NCBI GenBank assembly: GCA_017542725.1
Contig: JAFXWR010000111.1
Location: 1 to 23,579 of the forward strand
Source of the DNA: Lachnospiraceae bacterium
GTDB taxonomy: Bacteria; Bacillota_A; Clostridia; Lachnospirales; Lachnospiraceae
Direction of reading: 5' to 3'
Length of the DNA: 23,579 nucleotides
This document shows positions 14,349-22,683 of this stretch, piece after piece; position 1 is the stretch's first letter, and each line of letters begins with the position of its first letter. Under the pieces are notes generated by a model, which searched no databases, was not told the DNA's origin, and was given only the letters and a program-made list of their open reading frames with translations. Position numbers and translations under genes: made by a program.

Positions 14349-15746
14349 ATGAATAAAGAATTTTATACTATGGACAAAATTGTAGCACTTTGTAAGAATC
14401 GTGGATTTTTATTTCCAGGTTCTGAGATTTATGGAGGTCTTGCGAATTCGTGGGACTATGGAAATCTTGGAGTGGAATTAAAAAATAATGTAAAAGATGC
14501 TTGGAGAAAAAAGTTTGTGCAGGAGTCAAAGTATAATGTAGGTCTTGACTCTGCTATACTTATGAATCCACAAACTTGGGTTGCTTCAGGGCATCTTGGT
14601 TCATTTTCAGATCCACTTATGGATTGCAAAGAGTGTAAGCAAAGGTTTAGAGCAGATAAACTTATCGAAGACTTTGCAAAAGAAAATAATATAGAACTAA
14701 CTTCATCTATAGATGGTTGGTCTCATGAGGAGATGGAGAAATGGGTAAATGATCACAATGTCCCATGTCCATCATGCGGTAAACATAATTTCACTTCTAT
14801 AAGAGAATTCAATCTTATGTTTAAGACATTCCAAGGTGTCACTGAAGATGCAAAAAATGTAGTATACCTCCGTCCTGAGACTGCACAAGGTATATTTGTC
14901 AATTTTAAAAATGTTCAGAGAACAAGTAGAAGAAAGATTCCATTTGGAATTGCACAGGTTGGTAAGTCATTTAGAAATGAGATTACGCCTGGCAACTTCA
15001 TTTTCCGTATCAGAGAGTTTGAACAGATGGAACTTGAATTCTTCTGCAAGCCAGGTACAGACCTTGAGTGGTTTGAGTACTGGAGAAAATATTGCATAGA
15101 TTGGTTACATAATCTTGGTCTAAAAGATGAGCAACTAAGGCTTCGTGATCACGACAAAGAAGAACTTTCTTTCTACAGTAAGGCTACAACTGATATCGAA
15201 TTCTTATTCCCATTTGGCTGGGGCGAACTTTGGGGAATTGCCGATAGAACTGATTATGATTTGAGTCAACATATGAAAGTATCTGGAGAAGATTTGCAGT
15301 ACTTTGATGATGAGACAAATGAAAAATATACTCCTTATGTTATAGAGCCATCACTTGGTGCGGATAGAGTGACTCTTGCATTTTTATGCGCTGCATATGA
15401 TGAAGAGCAAGTTGGAGAAGGGGATGTGAGAACAGTTATGCATTTCCATCCAGCTATAGCACCTATAAAGATAGCAGTGTTGCCACTTTCAAAGAAGTTG
15501 TCAGAGCCTGCCATGAAGATTTATGATGAGCTATGCAAATACTATATGTGTGACTTTGATGAGAAAGGAACTATAGGAAAGAGATATAGAAGAGAGGATG
15601 AGATAGGAACACCTTATTGTATAACTTATGATTTTGATTCTGAAAATGATAAACAGGTTACTATAAGAGAAAGAGATAGTATGGAACAGGTGAGAGTTCC
15701 TATAGAAGAACTTAAAAAGTATTTTGAAGATAAATTTGTATTTTAA
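14349..15746 (+). CDS. glyS: Glycyl-tRNA synthetase, single-chain type
   Basis: This class II synthetase charges tRNA-Gly and is the dimeric type rather than the alpha2beta2 bacterial type. N-terminal features are [20 protein letters not shown] and [13 protein letters not shown]. Probable zinc ligands C93, C96, C140 and C143 (CKEC, CPSC) sit in the insertion domain. [15 protein letters not shown] leads to motif 2 ([20 protein letters not shown]), and motif 3 is [16 protein letters not shown]-terminal anticodon-binding domain ([14 protein letters not shown] and on) ends at residue 465, a normal length. AAAGGA (14337-14342) lies six bases before ATG 14349. No T-box leader fits in the 49 bases after greA, unusual for an aminoacyl-tRNA synthetase gene in Firmicutes. 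Confidence 0.97.
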   Translation: MNKEFYTMDKIVALCKNRGFLFPGSEIYGGLANSWDYGNLGVELKNNVKDAWRKKFVQESKYNVGLDSAILMNPQTWVASGHLGSFSDPLMDCKECKQRFRADKLIEDFAKENNIELTSSIDGWSHEEMEKWVNDHNVPCPSCGKHNFTSIREFNLMFKTFQGVTEDAKNVVYLRPETAQGIFVNFKNVQRTSRRKIPFGIAQVGKSFRNEITPGNFIFRIREFEQMELEFFCKPGTDLEWFEYWRKYCIDWLHNLGLKDEQLRLRDHDKEELSFYSKATTDIEFLFPFGWGELWGIADRTDYDLSQHMKVSGEDLQYFDDETNEKYTPYVIEPSLGADRVTLAFLCAAYDEEQVGEGDVRTVMHFHPAIAPIKIAVLPLSKKLSEPAMKIYDELCKYYMCDFDEKGTIGKRYRREDEIGTPYCITYDFDSENDKQVTIRERDSMEQVRVPIEELKKYFEDKFVF

Positions 15747-15771
15747 TGTTTAGATTTTATTTTGATTAAAT

Positions 15772-17295
15772 ATGAAAATGGTCATTGAAAAACTTAAAGA
15801 GTCTGCAGTTTCTGTTTTGCCAATTGTATTAATAGTGTTTTTGATTTCGCTTACACCTATTTTTGATTTACCAAAACATGAGTTGATTGTATTTTTAGTT
15901 TCGGCAGTATTGCTCATCATAGGTATGACGCTTTTCAATATCGGGGCGCAACTTTCTATGACGCCTATGGGTGACTATACAGGCACAGGACTTATAAAGA
16001 CAAAGAAGTTAAGTTTGATACTTATAGTTGCATTGCTTATGGGTGTACTTGTCACGATTGCTGAGCCAGACTTGATAGTTTTGAGTGGTCAAGTGAAAGA
16101 TGTTATCAATGGTACTACATTTATAATAAATGTCGGAGTAGGTGTCGGAGTTTTCTTGGTTATCTCATTACTTAAAGTAATATTTAATAAGAAGCTATCC
16201 ATGTTACTTTTGCTTTTTTACATGTTACTTTTTGCACTTACTTCACTGATATATGAAATGGATAAGGATAGTTTGGTTCCTCTTGCTTATGATTCTGGCG
16301 GAGTTACTACAGGACCTATCACAGTTCCATTTGTCATGGCATTTGGTGTGGGTATAGCAGCCACTATAGGTGGTAAAAATAGTAGTGAGAATTCATTTGG
16401 ATTTGTATCTCTCTGTTCTATAGGACCTATGCTTGTAGTAATGCTGTCTTTTTTATTATCTAAGGGTAAAGTATCTTACACACTTCCTGATTACACTATG
16501 AATTCTATAATGGCAAGTGGCATACTCAATATTGTCGTCCATGAGGCTTGGAATATAATGAAGGCCCTTGGATTCATATTTATTTTCTTTATAGTACTTA
16601 ATTATTTCATAATGAAATTGCCAATGAAAAAATTGATGCAAATTATCATTGGCTTGGTTATAACATTTGTGGGTCTAGTTACATTCCTCACAACTGCATC
16701 CATAGGCTTTTTGCCAATAGGTTTTAGCCTTGGTAGTCAGTTGGTAAAATCGGAAGGGGTAACAGCCGTATTGATTTGTTTTATCATAGGTACTGCAGTA
16801 GTGCTTGCTGAGCCAGCAATTCATGTGTTGACTAGCCAAGTAGAAGAAGTTACAGGTGGCAATGTGTCAAAGAAATCTATGCTTATTGCTTTGTCAATTG
16901 GTGTCGGTATAGCAATCGCACTTTCTATGATTAGAATTAGAAACGATTTTTCAATTCTGTTTTATCTTATACCTGGATATTTTATATCACTTGCACTTAC
17001 GCTTTTTGTACCACCACTTTATACTGCCATCGCATTTGACTCAGGTGGAGTTGCAAGTGGACCCATGACGTCTACATTTATATTGCCGTTTATGATAGGA
17101 GCTTGTGCTGAACTTGCTGGAGAAAGTCAGGTTATGTATCTGGCATTTGGAGTTGTCGCACTTGTCGCTATGATACCGCTCATATCTATCCAGGTGCTTG
17201 GTTTTAAATCTATCATGGCAAAAATAGTAAGGGATAGAATTTCAATGAAGAGAATTTTACGCGCAGACGATAACCAAATTATATATTTTGATTAA
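15772..17295 (+). CDS. DUF1538 integral membrane protein, two repeats
   Basis: The 507-residue product is almost entirely hydrophobic, with roughly 12-14 membrane segments. It is internally duplicated: AEP-x(2,3)-VL[ST]-x-QV occurs at 97-107 and 346-356, and [AF]-[YF]DSGGV-x-[TS]GP at 173-182 and 422-431. Both are typical of DUF1538 proteins, usually taken to be transporters or channels of unknown substrate. The repeated Asp-Ser-Gly-Gly and Ala-Glu-Pro motifs in membrane context are good candidates for the translocation path. It starts 25 bases after glyS with no clear ribosome binding site; ATG 15778 is an alternative. Two PII-like genes follow with short gaps, suggesting that the transport activity is controlled by a signal-binding trimer, as AmtB is by GlnK. 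That part is inference. Confidence 0.85.
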   Translation: MKMVIEKLKESAVSVLPIVLIVFLISLTPIFDLPKHELIVFLVSAVLLIIGMTLFNIGAQLSMTPMGDYTGTGLIKTKKLSLILIVALLMGVLVTIAEPDLIVLSGQVKDVINGTTFIINVGVGVGVFLVISLLKVIFNKKLSMLLLLFYMLLFALTSLIYEMDKDSLVPLAYDSGGVTTGPITVPFVMAFGVGIAATIGGKNSSENSFGFVSLCSIGPMLVVMLSFLLSKGKVSYTLPDYTMNSIMASGILNIVVHEAWNIMKALGFIFIFFIVLNYFIMKLPMKKLMQIIIGLVITFVGLVTFLTTASIGFLPIGFSLGSQLVKSEGVTAVLICFIIGTAVVLAEPAIHVLTSQVEEVTGGNVSKKSMLIALSIGVGIAIALSMIRIRNDFSILFYLIPGYFISLALTLFVPPLYTAIAFDSGGVASGPMTSTFILPFMIGACAELAGESQVMYLAFGVVALVAMIPLISIQVLGFKSIMAKIVRDRISMKRILRADDNQIIYFD

Positions 17296-17322
17296 TTACT
17301 GAAAGTTCGAGGGGAAAAATAA

Positions 17323-17691
17323 ATGGCAAAAAATGAAAAACAAAATAGATTAACATCCACAAGAAAACTCAGTTTGCTTATTACTATTGTGAGAAAATCA
17401 AAAGCAGATTATTTTATTGATGAGCTGCAAGCATTTCATGTAAATATGCAAATGGTTTTAATTGGAAATGGAACTACAAAGTCGGCTTTGTTTTCGGATG
17501 AGATAGGCACAAAGGCAATCATTTTGAGTTTGATTACAGAAGAAAATATACCGAAAGCTTTAAAAATGCTTGAAGAAAAATTCCATGAACTTAGAGACGG
17601 CAAAGGTGTTGCTTGGACTACCCCACTCGACAGTGTTATGGGCGTAACATTTTTCAATTTTTTAAGTAATAATAAGAGTAGTATAATATAA
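17323..17691 (+). CDS. PII-like protein, first of pair
   Basis: The 122-residue product fits a PII-type ferredoxin-like fold: strand LSLLITIVRKSKADYFIDEL, an exposed loop GNGTTKSALF where the T-loop would be, strand KAIILSLI, helix IPKALKMLEEKF and the closing GKGVAWTTPLDSVMGV. It lacks the tyrosine-bearing T-loop of true GlnB, so uridylylation is not expected. GAGGGG precedes ATG 17323. The gene lies 27 bases after the DUF1538 gene and 11 bases before a second PII-like gene. The C-terminal motif is shared with that gene (GVAF-x-LPVTNVVGI there), so the two are probably paralogues that may form a mixed trimer. Confidence 0.72.
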   Translation: MAKNEKQNRLTSTRKLSLLITIVRKSKADYFIDELQAFHVNMQMVLIGNGTTKSALFSDEIGTKAIILSLITEENIPKALKMLEEKFHELRDGKGVAWTTPLDSVMGVTFFNFLSNNKSSII

Positions 17692-17702
17692 GAGGTGCGG
17701 AC

Positions 17703-18014
17703 ATGAAGAATATAGAGTATGAGATGATAGTATGTATAGTCAATGCTGGGTTTTCTGGAGAAGTTATGGATATAGCAAGAAGAGAAGGTGCTACAGGAGG
17801 AACTATAGTTCATGCAAGAGGAACGGCCAACCCAAGTGCGGAACAAGAGTTTCAGATAACTATTAATCCAGAAAAGGATTTGCTTTTGCTTACTGTGAAA
17901 TCAGAAGTAAAAGATAATATTTTGAAGGCAATTTATAATGAGGCAGGACTTGGTTCAGATGCAAATGGTGTAGCATTTTCACTTCCTGTCACCAATGTGG
18001 TTGGAATTAAGTAA
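17703..18014 (+). CDS. PII-like nitrogen-regulator family protein, second of pair
   Basis: At 103 residues this is close to the size of classical PII (about 112). It shows strand MIVCIVNAGFSGEVMDIARR, the glycine-rich loop EGATGGTIVHARGT characteristic of PII relatives beside DUF1538, strand LLLLTVKSEV, a helix and GSDANGVAFSLPVTNVVGI. Trimeric nucleotide binding is expected from the family, but the effector is unknown. AGAGGTG precedes ATG 17703. It is the last gene of the DUF1538 module; no clear terminator follows, only the phased repeat region from 18021. Confidence 0.82.
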   Translation: MKNIEYEMIVCIVNAGFSGEVMDIARREGATGGTIVHARGTANPSAEQEFQITINPEKDLLLLTVKSEVKDNILKAIYNEAGLGSDANGVAFSLPVTNVVGIK

Positions 18015-18020
18015 AATCAA

Positions 18021-18058
18021 TACCACAAATCTACCACTATTTACCTATACTCTACCAC
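18021..18058. promoter_or_regulatory. Helically phased TACC repeats, probable operator
   Basis: TACCAC at 18021, TACCAC at 18032, TACCTA at 18042 and TACCAC at 18053 start 11, 10 and 11 bp apart, so all four face one side of the helix. The last copy abuts the -35 box at 18059. Such direct repeats at one-turn spacing are typical of OmpR/PhoB-type activators; the actual regulator is not in the window. Confidence 0.62.
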
Positions 18059-18087
18059 TTAACATTTTAGACATTTGATTCTATAAT
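18059..18087 (+). promoter_or_regulatory. Promoter of secreted protein gene
   Basis: TTAACA (18059-18064), a 17-bp spacer and TATAAT (18082-18087). The roughly 55-base leader contains a 7-bp hairpin, TTTGAGA (18108-18114) with TCTCAAA (18119-18125), and the ribosome binding site GAGAGGTG. Confidence 0.8.
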
Positions 18088-18150
18088 GACACCATAAGCA
18101 AAAAACATTTGAGAGAGTTCTCAAAAAAACAAAAATAGAGAGGTGTCAAA

Positions 18151-18660
18151 ATGAAAAGAATAAATAATAATGCACATGTAATATCAGCATCAACAGTAGC
18201 AACAGTTTTATTATCAGCAGTAGCTATGACTTTATTATCAGTATTATTGATGGCAAGTGCGAGCTTTGCAAAGTCAGTAGAAATCGGAGATGAGTTCGGA
18301 GGACCTGGCATAGGTATGGATGACTCTACTTGGGATGGTTCAATTACAAATAGAATTTACGATTATGGTGATTTAAATGGCATTGCAGGTGACATAGTTG
18401 ACGAGCACAATGCAGTTTCATCAGATGGACCAGGAATGTTAGCTCAATTAAGAGGATTTGGAAATGTAAAAGTTTACGACGCAGTTGGTCCAGGATATAT
18501 GGTTTCAGGACTTAATGGCACAGAATCAACATATGTAGATTTTGGGCCAAAAGCAGTAGATTCAACGGCAGACCCAAGTGATTATGTTAAATTTTTAACT
18601 ATGAAACCTGGTGATTTCACATTCGTAGGTGGCACAAGAGCCGATAAACTAGGCAAATAG
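18151..18660 (+). CDS. Small secreted protein of unknown function
   Basis: I do not recognise this 169-residue protein. Residues 1-40 form a long export signal: a polar stretch MKRINNNAHVISASTVATVL, then a hydrophobic core ending MASASFA-K. The mature 129 residues are acidic, Gly/Asp-rich and cysteine-free (GDEFGGPGIGMDDSTWDGS, GNVKVYDAVGPGYMVSG). The second half looks like a small beta-domain. Codon choice is strikingly uniform (TCA for Ser, TTA for Leu, GCA for Ala), unlike the CTT-rich housekeeping genes on both sides, which may mark high expression or recent arrival. The strong promoter with the phased operator upstream suggests signal-dependent induction. It is a single-gene unit closed by the hairpin at 18701. 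Confidence 0.8.
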   Translation: MKRINNNAHVISASTVATVLLSAVAMTLLSVLLMASASFAKSVEIGDEFGGPGIGMDDSTWDGSITNRIYDYGDLNGIAGDIVDEHNAVSSDGPGMLAQLRGFGNVKVYDAVGPGYMVSGLNGTESTYVDFGPKAVDSTADPSDYVKFLTMKPGDFTFVGGTRADKLGK

Positions 18661-18694
18661 TCCCAATAAAATATAGCAAAAATAGTATAATTTA

Positions 18695-18729
18695 TGATAT
18701 AATAGAACGGTATCGCCGTTCTATTATTT
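18695..18729 (+). terminator. Hairpin between secreted protein gene and tig
   Basis: AATAGAACGG (18701-18710) pairs perfectly with CCGTTCTATT (18716-18725) around TATCG and is followed by ATTTT, so it can end the upstream gene. An extended -10, TGATATAAT (18695-18703), overlaps its left arm, and a second TATAAT lies at 18686-18691. Either may serve tig, in which case the hairpin would sit at or near the 5' end of the tig mRNA. Confidence 0.65.
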
Positions 18730-18790
18730 TGGTTTAAAAAAGAGAACGGGTTATTAAGTTGTCTAAGTAAAATTAAGGAGAGAATTATAA

Positions 18791-20077
18791 ATGAGTTGTA
18801 AAGTTGAGAAAATAGGAACAAATAAGGCAAAGTTCACTATTGAAATTGATAATTCAGATTTTTTGAAAGCTGAGGATAAGGCATTTAATAAAGAGAAAGG
18901 AAAGTTGTCAGCTCCAGGTTTTAGAAAAGGAAAGGTAACAAAGGAAATGGCATTTAAAGTGTATGGAAGAAATGCATTTCTTGAAGAAACTATAAATGAA
19001 TGCATCAATGACACTTATTATGAAGAAGTTAAGAAAAGCAACGAAAAAGTTTTGGCTCCACCTAAGATAAATGTCATACAAGCAGATGTGACAAAAAATT
19101 TCATTTATGAAGCTGAGGTTGCTATAGTCCCAGAAATTACACTTGGAAAATATAAAGGACTTGAACTTAAAAAGACTGAGATTAAAATTAGTGATGCAGA
19201 TGTTGATAAAAAGATAGAAGAAGAGCAAGTTAAGAATGCCCGCTTAGTTGTAGTTGACAAGAAATCAGAAAAGGGCGATGTGCTAAGTATTGATTTTGAT
19301 GGCTATGTCGATGGAAAACAATTTAAAGGTGGTAAAGCTGAGAATTATGATTTGGCTCTTGGAAGTAAAACATTTATAGATAATTTTGAGGATCAACTTA
19401 TAGGAAAGTCAGCAGGTGATGAGGTTGATGTAAATGTTACTTTCCCAGCAAACTATGGTGAAAAATCTCTTGCAGGAAAACCAGCACTTTTTAAAGTTAA
19501 AGTTCATGAAGTAAAAGAAAAACAACTTCCAGAGATAAATGACGAGTTTGTATCAGAGATATCTGAGTTTGAGACACTTAAAGAATATAAAGAAGATGTA
19601 AAGAAAAAGCTCACTGAACTTCGTGAGAATCAAATGAAGGAAAATGACAAAGGTAAACTTCTTGATGAAGTTGTGAAAAATACTAAGCTTGATTTAGCTG
19701 ATGAAGCTATAGAGGCTCAGGTTGATGAGATGCTCTACAATTACAATAACCGTCTTAGATATCAAGGAATTGATTTAGAAAAATATCTTGAGATGATACA
19801 CCAGACAAAAGAGCAGTTTAGAAAAGAGCAGAGACCAGGAGCTGAGAGAAGTCTTAAAAATAGTATAATACTTGAGAAGATTGCAGAAGTAGAAAAGATA
19901 GAAGCAAGTGACGAGATGGTAGATGAAGAACTCACAAGGATGGCTAAGTCTTACGGCATGGACCCAGAGCAATTTAAGAAGTCGTATGCAAATCCAGAAG
20001 ATACGAGGAGACTCAAAGATGAGTTGCTTTACCCAGCAGTGATGGAATTTCTTTATAATAATGCAAAGTTGTCGTAA
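18791..20077 (+). CDS. tig: Trigger factor, ribosome-associated chaperone
   Basis: Trigger factor binds near the ribosome exit tunnel, shields nascent chains and has peptidyl-prolyl isomerase activity. The N-terminal ribosome-binding domain has the signature loop PGFRKGK, with Phe-Arg-Lys at 44-46. The usual proline after this loop is absent (KVTKEM), a minor departure. The FKBP-like domain (KGDVLSIDFDGYVDGKQFKGG to LFKVKVHEVKEKQLPEINDEF) spans about 155-250. The helical C-terminal substrate cradle follows to residue 428, a normal length. AAGGAG lies upstream of ATG 18791. The tig-clpP-clpX order is the common one, linking folding at the ribosome to proteolysis. Confidence 0.97.
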   Translation: MSCKVEKIGTNKAKFTIEIDNSDFLKAEDKAFNKEKGKLSAPGFRKGKVTKEMAFKVYGRNAFLEETINECINDTYYEEVKKSNEKVLAPPKINVIQADVTKNFIYEAEVAIVPEITLGKYKGLELKKTEIKISDADVDKKIEEEQVKNARLVVVDKKSEKGDVLSIDFDGYVDGKQFKGGKAENYDLALGSKTFIDNFEDQLIGKSAGDEVDVNVTFPANYGEKSLAGKPALFKVKVHEVKEKQLPEINDEFVSEISEFETLKEYKEDVKKKLTELRENQMKENDKGKLLDEVVKNTKLDLADEAIEAQVDEMLYNYNNRLRYQGIDLEKYLEMIHQTKEQFRKEQRPGAERSLKNSIILEKIAEVEKIEASDEMVDEELTRMAKSYGMDPEQFKKSYANPEDTRRLKDELLYPAVMEFLYNNAKLS

Positions 20078-20104
20078 TTTAATAAATAACTTTATTATAA
20101 TAAT

Positions 20105-20290
20105 ATTTGCAACTCTCGAAAGAAAATAGTTGGAGCAAAAACTAATTTTTTGCAACGATGATGATGCTCGAGCCTTAGAGTTTTAGCATTGTTTGAGCGT
20201 AGCGAGTTTGCAAAACTCTTGGCGAGAGCGAGGCAGCGCTTGCATAAAAAATCTTGTTTTTGCGACCTATTTTCGAAGAGAGTTGCAAAT
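20105..20290. repeat. Nested inverted-repeat element, MITE-like, between tig and clpP
   Basis: ATTTGCAACTCT (20105-20116) and AGAGTTGCAAAT (20279-20290) are perfect terminal inverted repeats, continued by GAAAATAG (20122-20129) with CTATTTTC (20267-20274). Inside lie GCAAAAAC with a T-rich arm (20135-20153) against TGCATAAAAAATCTTG and on (20241-20263), then GCTCGAGCC against GGCGAGAGC. The central hairpin is AGAGTTTTAGCA (20177-20188) with TGCAAAACTCTT (20209-20220). The whole 186 bp can fold into one long interrupted stem. It is GC-richer in its core than its flanks, has no coding frame and no T-run, and resembles a miniature inverted-repeat element. Its right end, TTGCAA, could act as a weak -35 box for clpP with TATAGA at 20305. 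Confidence 0.75.
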
Positions 20291-20332
20291 GTAAAAAAAT
20301 AAATTATAGAATTATAAGGAGAATATAAAATT

Positions 20333-20932
20333 ATGAGAGAGAAAAATTATATCCCAATGCCCTACGTTATAAAGCAAACAAGTAAGGGCGACAGACAATA
20401 TGATATTTTTTCAAGACTTTTAGAAGAGAGAATTATTTTTATAGCTGACGAGATATCAGATGATTTATCATCTATAGTTATGGCTCAGATGCTTCTCCTT
20501 GAGTCAGAAGACCCAAAGAAGGACATCATGCTCTATATAAATAGTCCGGGTGGCTCTATATCAGCTGGTATGGCAATATATGATACTATGCAGTATATAA
20601 AGTGTGACGTGCAAACCATCTGTATGGGTATGGCTGCAAGTATGGGAGCATTTTTACTTGCAGGTGGAACTAAGGGAAAGAGATTTGCTCTTCCAAACTC
20701 TGAAATTCTCATACACCAACCACTTATGCATGGACTTGGTGGTCAAGCTACAGAGATTGAAATAGCTGCCAATCAAATCATCAAGACAAAAAAGAAAATG
20801 AATGAGATGCTTGCTAATTTCACTGGTAAAGACTACGAAACATTAGTTAAAGCAACTGACAGAGACAATTGGATGACTGCTAAGGAAGCACTTGATTTTG
20901 GACTTATAGATAAGGTTATAGAAAAGCATTAA
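20333..20932 (+). CDS. clpP: ATP-dependent Clp protease proteolytic subunit
   Basis: ClpP forms a double heptameric serine-protease chamber that degrades proteins unfolded by ClpX or ClpC. The 199-residue sequence has the family motifs: [48 protein letters not shown] with the catalytic Ser103, LIHQPL with His128 and TDRDNW with Asp178. Compared with Bacillus ClpP there is one extra residue after HQPL ([10 protein letters not shown]), which accounts for the Asp position. AAGGAG precedes ATG 20333. The N-terminal [13 protein letters not shown] keeps the axial-loop region; a start at the inner Met is less likely. clpX follows after 18 bases, probably on the same transcript. Confidence 0.98.
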   Translation: MREKNYIPMPYVIKQTSKGDRQYDIFSRLLEERIIFIADEISDDLSSIVMAQMLLLESEDPKKDIMLYINSPGGSISAGMAIYDTMQYIKCDVQTICMGMAASMGAFLLAGGTKGKRFALPNSEILIHQPLMHGLGGQATEIEIAANQIIKTKKKMNEMLANFTGKDYETLVKATDRDNWMTAKEALDFGLIDKVIEKH

Positions 20933-20950
20933 TAGGGGTTAAAACTCACG

Positions 20951-22246
20951 ATGGATGATAAAATTCCTTTTTGCTCGTTTTGTGGAAAAACAGCGAGCCA
21001 AGTAAAAAAGTTAATAGCAGGCAATAAAGAAGATACATTTATCTGTGATGAGTGTGTCGGTTGGTGTTTGGATTTGCTTGAAGAAGAAAGAGTAAATGAA
21101 TTAGCCAATGATAAAGGTGATGGCAACATACAATCTATACTTGATAAGATTGATATGTTAAAACCTACTGTAATTAAAGAATATTTAGACCAATATATAA
21201 TAGGTCAGGAAGATGCAAAAAAGAGTTTGGCTGTTGCTGTCTACAATCATTATAAGAGAATAAAAAATAAAGATGAGGATGTAGACATTCAGAAATCAAA
21301 TCTTCTTTTCATAGGACCTACAGGAAGTGGCAAAACTTATATGGCAGAAACTCTTGCAAGATTTTTGGGAGTGCCATTTGCGATAGCAGATGCAACGACT
21401 CTTACTGAAGCAGGCTATGTAGGCGAAGATGTAGAAAATGTAGTGCTTAAACTTTTATCTGCAGCAGGTGGAGATGTAGCAAGGACAGAGATTGGAATAA
21501 TCTACATAGATGAGATAGATAAGATAACAAAGAAGGGTGAGAATGTAAGTATCACACGTGATGTGTCTGGAGAAGGTGTGCAGCAGGCACTTTTAAAGAT
21601 TATTGAAGGCACAGAAGCAAATGTACCACCATCAGGTGGTAGAAAGCACCCACAACAAGAGTATATACAAGTTAATACTAAAAATATTTTATTTATCTGC
21701 GGTGGAGCATTTGATGGACTTGAAAATATAATTGAAAGTAGAATAAATACATCAACTATAGGATTTAATACAAAACTCGTAGATAAAAAGGATATAAAGT
21801 ATGACGAGTACATAAAAAAGTGTGAGACAAAAGATTTGATAAAGTATGGACTCATACCAGAACTCGTAGGTAGACTTCCAGTTGTAGCAACCCTTGAATC
21901 ACTGGATGAAGAAGCACTTATAAAGATTTTGACAGAACCAAAGAATGCAATCATAAAACAATATCAAAAACTTTTGAAATTTGATAATGTTGAGCTTGTA
22001 TTTACTGAAGAAGCATTAAAGATGGTTGCTAAAAAAGCTATGGAGAGAAATCTTGGAGCGAGAGGACTTCGTGGCATCATAGAAGAGATAATGAGAGATG
22101 TAATGTATGAGATACCTGATGAAGAAAATGTAAGAGAGGTTGTGGTGACAGACAAGTGTATCGCTGAAGGTGCAAAACCCGAATATGTATATGATTCTAT
22201 AAGACCAAGAAAAGATAGTAAGAAGTTTATAAAAAAATCAGCATAA
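20951..22246 (+). CDS. clpX: ATP-dependent Clp protease ATP-binding subunit ClpX
   Basis: ClpX is the hexameric AAA+ unfoldase that feeds substrates into ClpP. The N-terminal zinc-binding domain has C8, C11, C32 and C35 (CSFC, CDEC). The AAA+ module has Walker A GPTGSGKT (122-129), the pore loop [11 protein letters not shown] and Walker B YIDEIDKI with D187 and E188. [18 protein letters not shown] and the sensor-2 region [18 protein letters not shown] follow. The ClpP-docking loop is IGFNTK, close to the canonical IGF tripeptide. The 431-residue length is typical. The nearest purine-rich site (AGGGG) is 13 bases from ATG 20951, rather distant, so coupling to clpP may help. A terminator follows the stop directly; no lon gene follows, unlike in many clostridia. 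Confidence 0.98.
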   Translation: MDDKIPFCSFCGKTASQVKKLIAGNKEDTFICDECVGWCLDLLEEERVNELANDKGDGNIQSILDKIDMLKPTVIKEYLDQYIIGQEDAKKSLAVAVYNHYKRIKNKDEDVDIQKSNLLFIGPTGSGKTYMAETLARFLGVPFAIADATTLTEAGYVGEDVENVVLKLLSAAGGDVARTEIGIIYIDEIDKITKKGENVSITRDVSGEGVQQALLKIIEGTEANVPPSGGRKHPQQEYIQVNTKNILFICGGAFDGLENIIESRINTSTIGFNTKLVDKKDIKYDEYIKKCETKDLIKYGLIPELVGRLPVVATLESLDEEALIKILTEPKNAIIKQYQKLLKFDNVELVFTEEALKMVAKKAMERNLGARGLRGIIEEIMRDVMYEIPDEENVREVVVTDKCIAEGAKPEYVYDSIRPRKDSKKFIKKSA

Positions 22247-22277
22247 AAAAGGCACTCATATGAGTGCCTTTTTATTT
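22246..22277. terminator. Bidirectional terminator between clpX and the NusG-II gene
   Basis: AAAAAGGCACTCA (22246-22258) pairs with TGAGTGCCTTTTT (22261-22273) around TA. T-runs on both strands allow it to end clpX on the plus strand and the convergent gene on the minus strand. Its core ACTCATATGAGT is a perfect palindrome. Confidence 0.95.
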
Positions 22278-22286
22278 TAATATTTA

Positions 22287-22676
22287 TTAATATTGAATTG
22301 TCAGTTTGTGCGGAGCACAGATTATCATGTCGTTATCTATGTCAGGATTTAGATATCCGTGCGAGACGCATATTTTATCAGAGCAGTTGGCATCAATACA
22401 TCTTACTTTATGGTCTTTTATTTCTATGATATTAAAACCTCCATTTGGGTCACCGATGGTATAGGTTCCGGGGAGGCTTAGATCGATTTTTCTGCCACTA
22501 ACTTGAGTTACTCTAGTACCGTCTACAAATACAGAAATATTTCGGGTGTCTTTTTTGAAAACAAAATGAGTTAATAAATACGATACCAATGCAAATATCA
22601 ATAGAGCAATTATCGCTATAGTTTCAAGTTTCTTATTCTGTTCTTCTGAAATTTTCACTCTTTTCCCGATCAACAT
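22287..22676 (-). CDS. NusG domain II-containing membrane protein
   Basis: The 129-residue product has a short cytoplasmic start, one membrane helix (about 19-40, IAIIALLIFALVSYLL) and an outer domain of about 85 residues. The outer domain matches the NusG_II family: VFVDGTRVTQVSG, GTYTIGDPNGGFNIIEI, then VRCIDANCSDKICVSHGYL and CAPHKL with four cysteines. Family members are small membrane-anchored clostridial proteins of unknown role, and the cysteines suggest a disulphide or metal-linked fold outside the cell. They are not the transcription factor NusG. ATG 22676 falls at the predicted transcription start; GTG 22658, giving MKISEEQ with a weak GGGA ahead, is the alternative start. It converges on clpX and diverges from ftsH. 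Confidence 0.85.
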   Translation of the reverse strand: MLIGKRVKISEEQNKKLETIAIIALLIFALVSYLLTHFVFKKDTRNISVFVDGTRVTQVSGRKIDLSLPGTYTIGDPNGGFNIIEIKDHKVRCIDANCSDKICVSHGYLNPDIDNDMIICAPHKLTIQY

Positions 22677-22683
22677 AGTATTA

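Noticed and set aside
17436..17846. Minus-strand ORF across the two PII-like genes
   Set aside because: Both plus-strand genes have ribosome binding sites and family motifs; the antisense frame has neither.
18087..18148. TGACACC complementary to GGTGTCA over the ribosome binding site of the 18151 gene
   Set aside because: The left arm lies between the -10 box and the likely start of transcription, so it would be mostly or wholly absent from the mRNA.
18259..18274. GCGAGCTTTGCAA in the signal peptide region, similar to the palindromic repeats
   Set aside because: It lacks the GGGC and GCCC arms and encodes the expected signal-peptide cleavage residues; likely chance.
20852..20872. Loss of the catalytic Asp in ClpP (KATDRDNW)
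   Set aside because: Counting from the catalytic His shows that the Asp of the triad is the second one, D178 in RDNW, with one extra residue in the HQPL loop. The triad is complete.
21502..21954. Long minus-strand ORF inside clpX
   Set aside because: It is the antisense shadow of the conserved AAA+ coding region, has no ribosome binding site and is serine/phenylalanine-rich as expected for antisense of AT-rich genes.
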